A DNA stretch of 43,512 bases from Candidatus Epulonipiscium sp. (GTDB lineage Bacteria; Bacillota_A; Clostridia; Lachnospirales; Cellulosilyticaceae): contig DUUM01000438.1 in NCBI GenBank assembly GCA_012841565.1, positions 1-43,512 of the forward strand. The letters are read 5' to 3'. The position numbers and the translations under genes were made by a program. Below the pieces are notes generated by a model. That model was not told the origin of the DNA and did no database searches. It saw nothing but the letters and a program-made list of their open reading frames with translations. Shown in pieces: positions 26,535-33,108 of this stretch (positions are counted from its first letter, which is position 1; each line of letters begins with the position of its first letter).

Positions 26535-26563
26535 ATATTATCATATATACCAAATATTTACAA
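26535..26563 (-). promoter_or_regulatory. Promoter of the 26283-26504 gene
   Basis: Minus-strand TTGTAA (26563-26558), 17-bp spacer ending in TGA, and TAATAT (26540-26535): an extended -10 arrangement 30 bp before the ATG. Confidence 0.6.
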
Positions 26564-26590
26564 TATATAAATTGATACTATTTGCAACCT

Positions 26591-26812
26591 TTAGCAATCG
26601 TGCCCCGTAATTCCTTTAACTTGCTCTAAACATTCCAGATAATTTTTAATCTTGCTTATTTCATAGGGGTTAGCTGTGCTTAGCATTTTAATCTTTTCTG
26701 TACTAAAATTCTTAAGCTGCATAATGTAGGTATCATTTAAAATTTCTGAATGAATACATCTAAAACCCTCTTTATAATCATTTTTTAAATCTTCTAAAAT
26801 TATACTTGTCAT
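26591..26812 (-). CDS. Small protein of unknown function (73 aa)
   Basis: I do not recognise it. The product is soluble, mixed charge, with two cysteine-containing parts (RCIHSEIL near residue 19, YLECLEQ near 60, and a terminal GHDC). The helical stretch NPYEISKIKNYLECLEQVKG suggests a helical bundle. The ATG at 26812 follows an AAGGTGGTGA ribosome site, which is strong. It lies 63 bp after the tyrosine recombinase gene on the same strand and could be co-transcribed with it. It is followed by the promoter of the next small gene. A relation to the recombinase, such as a directionality factor, is possible only from position. Confidence 0.5.
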   Translation of the reverse strand: MTSIILEDLKNDYKEGFRCIHSEILNDTYIMQLKNFSTEKIKMLSTANPYEISKIKNYLECLEQVKGITGHDC

Positions 26813-26875
26813 TTTTTAATTCACCACCTTGTTGGTTAGTATGACCTATCTTAAAGTTTTTATACTTTTAAGCAT

Positions 26876-27826
26876 TTAAAATTCAAATTGCAGTTTTTTC
26901 ATTTCTTCTTGTTTTTGACGCGACTCTATTTCATGTGTATATATTGATAATGTAATAGCTGGATTACTATGAGATACAATACTTGCAAGTGTACCTATAT
27001 TCATTCCTGATGCTATAGCGTAAGAAGCAAAAGTATGCCTAAATAAATGAGCATGAATATTTCTTCCGATTACTTTTGATAGTACCATCATCAAATCATA
27101 CAGTGTCCTTGTGGATATATGGGACTTTGTATTTATTTTACTTGGAAATAAATACATACTATTTTGAAATTCAAATCCAATATTATTTAAATATAGTTCA
27201 TCTTTTTTATATTGTTCAAAGGCTATACTTAGTTTGCCGTGTATGGGTATCTTGTTGTATTTACTTCCTTTAGCCAATATTTCTATGGTATTGTCTTGAA
27301 ATGAGACAGCCCCTTTTTTAATTGAAACCGCTTCGCTTGCCCGACAACCGGTATAAAGTAAAATATAAATAAGTAATCTATTCCGGCATGCTATATACAA
27401 CATTTCAGACTTTCGCGCTGTTATGACATCTTTACAAGATTCTACTGAATTGTCTAGATAAGACATAATAACAGTTATTTCATCTGAATTTAAAATATCC
27501 TTAGGTTTATTTGTTTGTTTGGTGCGCATAGGATCAATTAAAACAGAGTGATCTTGAGTACATAAACGTTTTTGATAGCAAAACTTTAAAAATCGTTGTA
27601 TAACAACCCTTTTACGTTTTAGAGAAGCATGAGCTAGATTTTTAGTATGCAAAAACAAAAAGAAATCGTTTACTACGGGATAAGTTAAATCTTCTAAAAT
27701 AGCAACGTCTCCTACCACGTTAACGAATTGCTTAACGTCTGTTTGGTAGCTGGCAATAGTATGGGGCGAAAGACCTATATCATGTAGACTTTGTATAAAG
27801 ATACATGATGCTTCGTATAGTTCCAT
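26876..27826 (-). CDS. Stand-alone tyrosine recombinase/integrase
   Basis: A 316-residue phage-integrase-family protein. With the ATG at 27826 as residue 1, the catalytic set is Arg162 (TGCRASEAV), Lys186 (ILAKGSKYNKI), His260-x-x-Arg263 (HLFRHTFAS), His286 (VSHSNPAI) and Tyr296 (SIYTHE), all present. The N-terminal core-binding domain starts with SLHDIGLSPHTIASYQTD. The frame is open to a GTG at 27868, but a TATAAT box (27851-27856) sits inside that extension and only the ATG at 27826 has a ribosome site (AAAGGAAG, 6 bp away). It differs clearly from the XerC-like protein at 11118-12176. No phage or transposon gene flanks it and I found no att-like direct repeats, so it may be a resident recombinase or the relic of an element. 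Confidence 0.88.
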   Translation of the reverse strand: MELYEASCIFIQSLHDIGLSPHTIASYQTDVKQFVNVVGDVAILEDLTYPVVNDFFLFLHTKNLAHASLKRKRVVIQRFLKFCYQKRLCTQDHSVLIDPMRTKQTNKPKDILNSDEITVIMSYLDNSVESCKDVITARKSEMLYIACRNRLLIYILLYTGCRASEAVSIKKGAVSFQDNTIEILAKGSKYNKIPIHGKLSIAFEQYKKDELYLNNIGFEFQNSMYLFPSKINTKSHISTRTLYDLMMVLSKVIGRNIHAHLFRHTFASYAIASGMNIGTLASIVSHSNPAITLSIYTHEIESRQKQEEMKKLQFEF

Positions 27827-27850
27827 ATTATACTTCCTTTCCATTGAGCC

Positions 27851-27856
27851 ATTATA
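27851..27856 (-). promoter_or_regulatory. -10 box of the stand-alone recombinase
   Basis: A perfect TATAAT on the minus strand, 24 bp before the chosen ATG. No good -35 is seen at 16-18 bp; a T-run belonging to a terminator lies there. Confidence 0.45.
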
Positions 27857-27872
27857 ACACTTAGCCACCCAT

Positions 27873-27912
27873 AAAAAAAGGCCATAGATGACTTTTGAGT
27901 ATATCTGTAGCC
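27873..27912 (-). terminator. Terminator upstream of the recombinase
   Basis: On the minus strand GGCTACAGAT pairs with ATCTATGGCC (one mismatch, one G-T) around a 13-nt loop and is followed directly by seven T residues. It would stop read-through from the comB-like gene into the recombinase gene. Confidence 0.65.
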
Positions 27913-28032
27913 ATTGTTTGCTTTATGTGTATCTTTATGTTAATTATGCACAAGTTATATTCCTACCTTAGTTTTTTTAACTGTTATAAAACACTAAGCT
28001 TTTAGCCTTATTCATCTGTGTTATAAAAAAAT

Positions 28033-28080
28033 TGTGGTTTTTTCGCCAAACCCTTACAAATAGTGTTAAAAACTTCCACA
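28033..28080 (-). terminator. Possible terminator after the ComB-like gene
   Basis: TGTGG and CCACA arms with neighbouring T and A runs pair around a long loop, followed on the minus strand by ATTTTTTTATAA. The stem starts 9 bp after the stop codon. Thermodynamically weaker than the next element at 27873-27912. The rest of 27827-28088 holds only AT-rich spacer. Confidence 0.4.
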
Positions 28081-28088
28081 GAAAGCTT

Positions 28089-28781
28089 TTAAATATTCTT
28101 TAAAGATAACTCTACTAAACCTTCATTATAGGATTCTACCTTTAAAACAAAGTCAAACCTATTAAACGCCATGCACAAATCAAAATCACCTTCCGGAAAT
28201 ATATGATTCATAGCTGGATTAAAAAACTTACTACCATCTTCTCTTTTAAGTATTTCTTTTATGTATAATTCATCAACCTCTTCACCTTTAAGCAAGGCCT
28301 TAATATATTTCGCACATAAATCATCTTCTTGAGCAAAGGAATCTCCGTTGTTTCCCATAGCTACTAACGTTACATATTCTGGATTTTTAGATTTAATATA
28401 CCTTACGATTGCTTTTGCATTAACAAAACTACCTGTGATAATTTCATCTGCATTAATAGCACCTATAATGCCTTGGGTACCTGCACTTGTGGTATGGATA
28501 ATTGTTTTACCTGTAAAATCTACCTTTTCAATGTCATAAGGGGAGTTCCCAAAATCAAAACCTTCTTGCTTAATTCCTTTTCGCTCCCCCACCAAGATGT
28601 ACTCCGGATTGGTGCTTTTAAGACTATAGGCTGTTCTAATATCCCCTATAGGAATAATATGCTTCGCCCCATTGCTTTTTGCATAACAAGCAAGCGTAAA
28701 CGCTCTAAACACATCTATAATAACAGTAAGGCCCTTAGCTTGTTTGGCCCCCTCAATCAGTTGGGTCATTTGGATGTTCAT
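28089..28781 (-). CDS. ComB-like 2-phosphosulfolactate phosphatase family protein
   Basis: A 230-residue protein of the ComB fold. Family motifs: VIIDVFRAFTLACYA at about 20-34, GERKGIKQEGFDFGNSP at about 64-80, HTTSAGTQGI at about 96-105, ITGSFVNA and later GEEVDELYI. ComB hydrolyses 2-phospho-3-sulfolactate in archaeal coenzyme M synthesis; bacterial relatives act in sulfolactate formation or on unknown phosphoesters. The sequence here is the divergent bacterial branch (VFRAF in place of VLRAT), so the substrate is uncertain. No other sulfolactate gene is nearby. The ATG at 28781 has an AAAGGAG site that lies inside the end of the upstream RHH/coiled-coil gene; the two genes overlap by 29 bp and are almost certainly co-transcribed. 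Confidence 0.85.
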   Translation of the reverse strand: MNIQMTQLIEGAKQAKGLTVIIDVFRAFTLACYAKSNGAKHIIPIGDIRTAYSLKSTNPEYILVGERKGIKQEGFDFGNSPYDIEKVDFTGKTIIHTTSAGTQGIIGAINADEIITGSFVNAKAIVRYIKSKNPEYVTLVAMGNNGDSFAQEDDLCAKYIKALLKGEEVDELYIKEILKREDGSKFFNPAMNHIFPEGDFDLCMAFNRFDFVLKVESYNEGLVELSLKNI

Positions 28782-29637
28782 TTTTTTCTCCTTTCACACG
28801 CTTGTTTTCTATATTAAACAACAGCTCTTTTAGCTTATCATTATACTCTGTCTGCATATTAGCTGCCTTAGTATTTAATAATTCAATGTTTTTTTGGTGT
28901 TCTAATTGGAGCTCTAGTTGCGCCGTTTGTTTTTCTAGAGTATGTTGTTCTTTTAATCGCGAGACATAACTTTGATAATCTTCCTTTCCTTTAAGAAGCT
29001 TCTCCCCTAGCTTTTCAATTTCCCTTTTCGAAAACCATAACTCTGATGCTAGGTTATCATTGTTTTCTTGTAGTTTACTATTCTCTGCTGTAAGTGTATC
29101 ATTTTCTACTTTAAAATGCTTTAAATTCCCAACTTCTTTTGTGAGTTGTTCTATAGTCGTTTTATATTGATTGTTAAGCTCTTTATAATTTTCATTATAG
29201 CTATTAATTTCTTCTATTTTTTCATTCAGTTTATTATTCTCTTTTTTAACATTACTAATCTCTTCTTGCAACCTTAACACTTCTTCTTTAACACGTTCTA
29301 CCTTACTCTTATATTTCTCTATCTCTTCATCGTAATTCTTTTTTTCCTGAGCAACTTCTTTGTTCATTTCTTCTTTTTCCTTTTTCGTGCTACTAATACT
29401 ATTTTGAAAACGCGTACCCAAGTATACATACATCTCATTGATCCTATGGGTTAATAATTGAAGCTCCTTTATTTCCTGAGCCATTTCTGGTATTTCCTGT
29501 TTCGTATTATCCAACATATAAGTATCTACTAGTTGCTGCATAAATTCTCTACCAACAAGCCCGCTCTCTTTCATGATTTCATTGATCTCATCCCTTAAAT
29601 CCTCTGGAACCTTAACCCCAAACGTAACATCCTTCAT
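28753..29637 (-). CDS. Ribbon-helix-helix-like protein with long coiled coil
   Basis: A 294-residue protein. Residues 1-45 fit a ribbon-helix-helix DNA-binding domain: a short strand VTFGVKVP, then helices DLRDEINEIMKESG and GREFMQQLVDTYML. Residues about 55-285 are an almost unbroken coiled coil rich in Glu, Lys, Leu and Asn (for example KEEVLRLQEEISNVKKENNK). The C-terminus is KNEHPNDPTD. I know no named family with this layout; the nearest idea is a KfrA-like architecture, where a DNA-binding head is joined to a long coil, but KfrA uses a helix-turn-helix. The ATG at 29637 has a GGAGGG site. Its promoter is bracketed by two 21-bp repeats (29685-29705 and 29736-29756), a typical layout for autorepression by an RHH protein. 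The gene overlaps the ComB-like gene by 29 bp. Confidence 0.8.
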   Translation of the reverse strand: MKDVTFGVKVPEDLRDEINEIMKESGLVGREFMQQLVDTYMLDNTKQEIPEMAQEIKELQLLTHRINEMYVYLGTRFQNSISSTKKEKEEMNKEVAQEKKNYDEEIEKYKSKVERVKEEVLRLQEEISNVKKENNKLNEKIEEINSYNENYKELNNQYKTTIEQLTKEVGNLKHFKVENDTLTAENSKLQENNDNLASELWFSKREIEKLGEKLLKGKEDYQSYVSRLKEQHTLEKQTAQLELQLEHQKNIELLNTKAANMQTEYNDKLKELLFNIENKRVKGEKNEHPNDPTD

Positions 29638-29684
29638 GCTATCCCTCCAATATTCCTTAATATACTTATAATGATATATAAATT

Positions 29685-29705
29685 AGGTTAACCTAGTTAA
29701 CTTAG
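29685..29705. repeat. 21-bp operator-like repeat, promoter-proximal copy
   Basis: The element holds two GTTAAC palindromes 9 bp apart: AGGTTAACCT (perfect 10-bp palindrome) followed by AGTTAACT. It is identical to the copy at 29736-29756. It overlaps the last 2 bp of the -10 box and covers the expected transcription start of the RHH/coiled-coil gene. Confidence 0.85.
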
Positions 29706-29732
29706 TATATTACACATAACCCCATATGTCAA
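29704..29732 (-). promoter_or_regulatory. Promoter of the RHH/coiled-coil and ComB-like genes
   Basis: Minus-strand TTGACA (29732-29727), 17-bp spacer and TATACT (29709-29704), placed between the two 21-bp repeats. Confidence 0.85.
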
Positions 29733-29735
29733 TTA

Positions 29736-29756
29736 AGGTTAACCTAGTTAACTTAG
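29736..29756. repeat. 21-bp operator-like repeat, promoter-distal copy
   Basis: Exact copy of 29685-29705, starting 51 bp further on, which is close to five helical turns, so the two copies face the same side of the DNA. It lies 3 bp upstream of the -35 box. Confidence 0.85.
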
Positions 29757-29815
29757 CTATACTCCATCTTTGATAATATTTCCGATTTCCACAAGTTCCC
29801 AGTTATTACGTCCTC

Positions 29816-29844
29816 ACCAAACATAACTATATATTATGTTTGGT
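29816..29844. promoter_or_regulatory. Perfect 11-bp inverted repeat of unknown role
   Basis: ACCAAACATAA and its complement are separated by 7 nt. There is no T-run after it on either strand, so it is not a standard terminator. It lies in the 363-bp gap between the RHH gene and the GH105 gene (29638-30000), which otherwise holds the promoter/repeat block and the terminator 29857-29902. Confidence 0.5.
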
Positions 29845-29856
29845 AAGGTGATGCAC

Positions 29857-29902
29857 AAAAAAAACCTCCTAACGCCTATGTAATAAGGCTTTGGGGGTTT
29901 TT
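29857..29902 (-). terminator. Terminator after the GH105 gene
   Basis: On the minus strand AAAAACCCCCAAAGCC pairs, with small bulges, with GGCGTTAGGAGGTTTT, followed by a run of T. The stem lies about 100 bp after the hydrolase stop. The A/T tracts on both sides mean it could work on both strands. Confidence 0.7.
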
Positions 29903-30000
29903 AAATGTTTACCATCATAACTATAATATGTGTGGTTAGAATAGGTATCCAAAGTTAGTTTTCTCTAGAGTTATCACGAAAATCTGTGAGGATCAATTTT

Positions 30001-31119
30001 CTATTGGTTTTGTTGGGAATAAAGTCGTTCTATTTCTATGCTTGCCATTAAGAATGTTCCAATACCCTTGTAGTCATTATCTGCTACTGGTTCTGATGTA
30101 TAGTACTTAAATGTACCATCCTTATGGATTTGTCCACCAAGGCCTGCTGATTTACAAGTACCAACCATACTGACCTCATCATGATCATCAATTTTAATAA
30201 ACTGAGTTTCAAGGCCATTATAGGCTTTCACTGTATAATCCTTATAACTAGAATCTAAGTATCCAAGCCTTGTTCCTTTTGCCAAACTATAAGTAAACAT
30301 GCAAGAGGCTGAAGCCTCCAGGTAATTTCCTTCTAGATGCCCTTTGTCAACGACTTGATACCAGACACCCGTCTTTTTATCTTGAACATTCACAACACCT
30401 GCCATAAGCTGGGTGAAAATCTGTGTCAACCGTTCTTTGCCTGGATGGTTTTTGGGAAGCATCTCTAATGTCTCAATTAAGGATACGGCATACCAACCTA
30501 AGCCTCTTCCCCAAAAACTTGAAGATAATCCCGTAATAGGGTTAGCCCAATTTTCTTTCCTCGTATGATTGCACCCTTGAACTAGCAAACCAGAAACAGG
30601 GTCTTGGTTTAACTTTGCCATGGTTATTAGTTGCTCTACGATATCATCTTGGATTTTGTTATCTCCAAATTCTCGTCCAAATTGAATAAGATACACAAAG
30701 CCCATATAACAACTATCAATAAAATTAATTTCTTCTTGTGCCTTAGAGTGAAGAAAAACCCCTACAGAACTCTTGGGATGGGTGTCAAATTGACTTCTTA
30801 GTAGGTAGGCTGCTTTTTTATACTTTTCATCTTTGCTTTGTTTATATAATTCAAATAGTAAACGTCCTGAGTTGATATTATCAACTTCGTATGTGTCTTT
30901 AATATATCCATTAATCGTTCCATCTTCATTAATATTAGGGGAAATACTATTTTCAATGTATCTAAAGTATTTGTCATCTCCCGTTAGTTTCCAAACATCT
31001 TCTATCCCTTTTAAGATAACCCCATACTCATGATTCCATTGATCTGATAAAACTGGGTATATCTTTAATGCCAAGTCCGCAACAAGTCTATAAGTCGGTA
31101 AATCTTTAGTATCATTCAT
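30001..31119 (-). CDS. Glycoside hydrolase family 105 (unsaturated rhamnogalacturonyl hydrolase-like)
   Basis: A 372-residue (alpha/alpha)6-barrel enzyme of the YteR/YesR type. Family features: WNHEYGVILKGIEDVWKLTGD at about 28-48, VDNINSGRLLFELYKQSKDEKY near 79-100, the region INFIDSCYMGFVYL near 131-144 with the likely catalytic Asp, and SSFWGRGLGWYAVSLIETLE near 202-221. There is no signal peptide, so it acts in the cytoplasm on imported disaccharides with a 4,5-unsaturated uronic acid, products of pectin lyases. Usual members have WLDGLYM; IDSCYM here is a variant, so the substrate may differ. No sugar transporter or pectin gene is adjacent. The ATG at 31119 follows AAGGAC. A palindrome (31155-31174) lies between this gene and uup. 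Confidence 0.88.
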   Translation of the reverse strand: MNDTKDLPTYRLVADLALKIYPVLSDQWNHEYGVILKGIEDVWKLTGDDKYFRYIENSISPNINEDGTINGYIKDTYEVDNINSGRLLFELYKQSKDEKYKKAAYLLRSQFDTHPKSSVGVFLHSKAQEEINFIDSCYMGFVYLIQFGREFGDNKIQDDIVEQLITMAKLNQDPVSGLLVQGCNHTRKENWANPITGLSSSFWGRGLGWYAVSLIETLEMLPKNHPGKERLTQIFTQLMAGVVNVQDKKTGVWYQVVDKGHLEGNYLEASASCMFTYSLAKGTRLGYLDSSYKDYTVKAYNGLETQFIKIDDHDEVSMVGTCKSAGLGGQIHKDGTFKYYTSEPVADNDYKGIGTFLMASIEIERLYSQQNQ

Positions 31120-31154
31120 GTTAGTCCTTCTTTCTTCAGTTTAAGTTATTGCCC

Positions 31155-31174
31155 ATTATTTCCCAGGAAATAAT
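31155..31174. promoter_or_regulatory. Perfect palindrome upstream of the GH105 gene
   Basis: ATTATTTCC-CA-GGAAATAAT has 9-bp arms and a 2-bp centre. A further half-site ATTATTTCCC (31188-31197) overlaps the uup stop codon. The compact form (loop too small for a stable RNA hairpin) suits a protein-binding operator for the hydrolase gene. Confidence 0.5.
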
Positions 31175-31188
31175 ACCCATCAACCACA

Positions 31189-33108
31189 TTATTTCCCTTT
31201 TTTCTGCTCTTCTATTTGTTCTGCTATCTCATGTAGGTAAACCCACCTATCCATTACCTCTTCTAATTCAAGTTCTAAACCTTCTTTTTCTTTCATCAAA
31301 TCTTGCAGTAATACAAAGTCACTACCTGCACTGCTTATTTTAGGATCCAGCATTGAAATCTTTTCCTCAAGTTTTTCTATTACCCCATCAATTTCATCAT
31401 ATTCCCTTTGCTCTTTATAAGTAAACTTTATAACCGTATTTTTAGTTCTATGGGAATCTTTATTAGCCGTAGCATTAGCATTACTTGCTGCTTGGGCCTC
31501 TAGTTCCTGCTCATACTGAACTTGGTCATAATAATCCGTATAGTTTCCATAATATTCATCTACTTTACCATTTCCATTTGTAACCAGAATCTTTGTAGCC
31601 ATTTTATCCAAAAAGTATCTATCATGAGATACGGTAATAACAGGGCCATTAAAAGTCCTAATGTAATCTTCTAATATGGTAAGGGTCTCAATATCTAAAT
31701 CATTAGTAGGCTCATCTAGTAGCAGGACATTTGGTGATTCCATTAGTATTTTAAGTAGGTAAAGTCTTTTACGTTCCCCACCGGATAATTTTCCAATAAC
31801 TGAGTACTGAACATTAGGTGGAAACAAAAATCTCTCTAGCATCTGCGAGGCTGTGGTTCCAGAGCCATCAGTGGTATATATAATTTCAGCAGTTTCTTTA
31901 ATATAATCAATCACTCTGAGGCTTGTATCCATATCCACATTTTCCTGAGTAAAATATCCAATCTTAATGGTTTCCCCAACATCTACCACGCCTGTATCTG
32001 GAGCAATTACGCCACTAATCATATTGAGTAGTGTTGTTTTTCCACTACCATTTTTACCAATGATTCCAATACGGTCTTCTTTTTGAAGAATGTAAGAATA
32101 ATCTTCAATCAGATTAAGATCACCATATGATTTGGAAATACCTTCGATATTAATTATTTTCCTCCCAATTCGCCTACCACCTATGGCAATATCTACAGTG
32201 TTTTTACTGGTATCTATCTTAGAATCTGCCAACTGCTCAAAACGGCCAATACGTGCTTTTTGCTTTGTTCCCCTAGCTCTTGGCATAGTTCTCATCCACT
32301 CGAGCTCTTGTTTGAACAGACGTTGCCTTTTATGCTCTAGGTTTTGCATTAGCTCTTCCCTTTCGCTTTTTTGGGTTAAAAACGCAGTATAGTTCCCTTC
32401 ATATGAGTATAGACTCCCTTTATCAAGCTCTATAATACGAGTTGCAATTCGGTCTAAAAAATACCGATCATGGGTAATCATAAGGGTCGCACCCTTACGT
32501 TTTTGCAGGTATTCTTCTAGGTACTGTATCATGGTGTCATCTAAATGGTTCGTAGGCTCATCTAATATTAAAAGATCTGATGGATGAATAAGGGTCGCCG
32601 CTAGAAAGACCCGTCTTTTTTGACCACCTGATAGGACTTTCATAGGTTGACTATACTGGGTAATGCCAAGCTTTGATAAAATTGCCTTGGCTTCACTTTC
32701 CATATTCCAAATATTTTCTTCATCCATTCTGCCAGTAATGGCAATTAGCTTAGTCTGAACTTTAACATCTTCCGGACTTACTTTAAGCTCTTCAAGTATA
32801 GATTCGTACTCCCTAAGCAGCACCATATGAGGATGCTTCCCTGCAAATATATGTTCTAGCACCGTTGATTGATCATCAAATTCCATAGTCTGGGCTAAAT
32901 ATTGAAGTTCCATATTACGCATCTGGGTTATTGATCCTGTTGGCGAAACTTCAAGACCCGCTATAATCTTCAAAAGAGTCGATTTCCCCGTTCCATTAAT
33001 ACCAACCATGGCAATTTTTTGATTTTCTAAAACAGTTAAATTTATATTTTCAAATAAAGTCTTATCCGAATAACTTTTCGATATATTTTCTATGGTTAAG
33101 ATGTTCAT
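31189..33108 (-). CDS. ABC-F ATPase, Uup-like
   Basis: A 639-residue soluble protein with two ABC ATPase domains and no membrane segment. Walker A motifs are GINGTGKST (36-44) and GKNGSGKTT (about 349-357); signatures LSGGQKRRV and LSGGERKRL; Walker B LLILDEPTNHLD and LLLDEPTNDLD. The linker between the domains (about 245-290) is rich in Arg and Lys with RARGTKQKARIGRFEQL. The C-terminal extension (about 540-639) is a coiled coil, the Uup hallmark. ABC-F proteins act on the ribosome; Uup is linked to relief of ribosome stalling and DNA transposition precision. The ATG at 33108 overlaps the stop of the flavoprotein gene by 4 bp (ATGA). Confidence 0.93.
   Translation of the reverse strand: MNILTIENISKSYSDKTLFENINLTVLENQKIAMVGINGTGKSTLLKIIAGLEVSPTGSITQMRNMELQYLAQTMEFDDQSTVLEHIFAGKHPHMVLLREYESILEELKVSPEDVKVQTKLIAITGRMDEENIWNMESEAKAILSKLGITQYSQPMKVLSGGQKRRVFLAATLIHPSDLLILDEPTNHLDDTMIQYLEEYLQKRKGATLMITHDRYFLDRIATRIIELDKGSLYSYEGNYTAFLTQKSEREELMQNLEHKRQRLFKQELEWMRTMPRARGTKQKARIGRFEQLADSKIDTSKNTVDIAIGGRRIGRKIINIEGISKSYGDLNLIEDYSYILQKEDRIGIIGKNGSGKTTLLNMISGVIAPDTGVVDVGETIKIGYFTQENVDMDTSLRVIDYIKETAEIIYTTDGSGTTASQMLERFLFPPNVQYSVIGKLSGGERKRLYLLKILMESPNVLLLDEPTNDLDIETLTILEDYIRTFNGPVITVSHDRYFLDKMATKILVTNGNGKVDEYYGNYTDYYDQVQYEQELEAQAASNANATANKDSHRTKNTVIKFTYKEQREYDEIDGVIEKLEEKISMLDPKISSAGSDFVLLQDLMKEKEGLELELEEVMDRWVYLHEIAEQIEEQKKGK

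Noticed and set aside
27827..27868. N-terminal extension of the tyrosine recombinase to the GTG at 27868
   Set aside because: A TATAAT box lies inside it and it has no ribosome site; the ATG at 27826 has one.
29685..29756. Two identical 21-bp repeats with a 30-bp spacer, looking like a minimal CRISPR array
   Set aside because: Only two copies, internally palindromic GTTAAC units, no cas genes, and the 'spacer' is a consensus promoter; operators explain it better.
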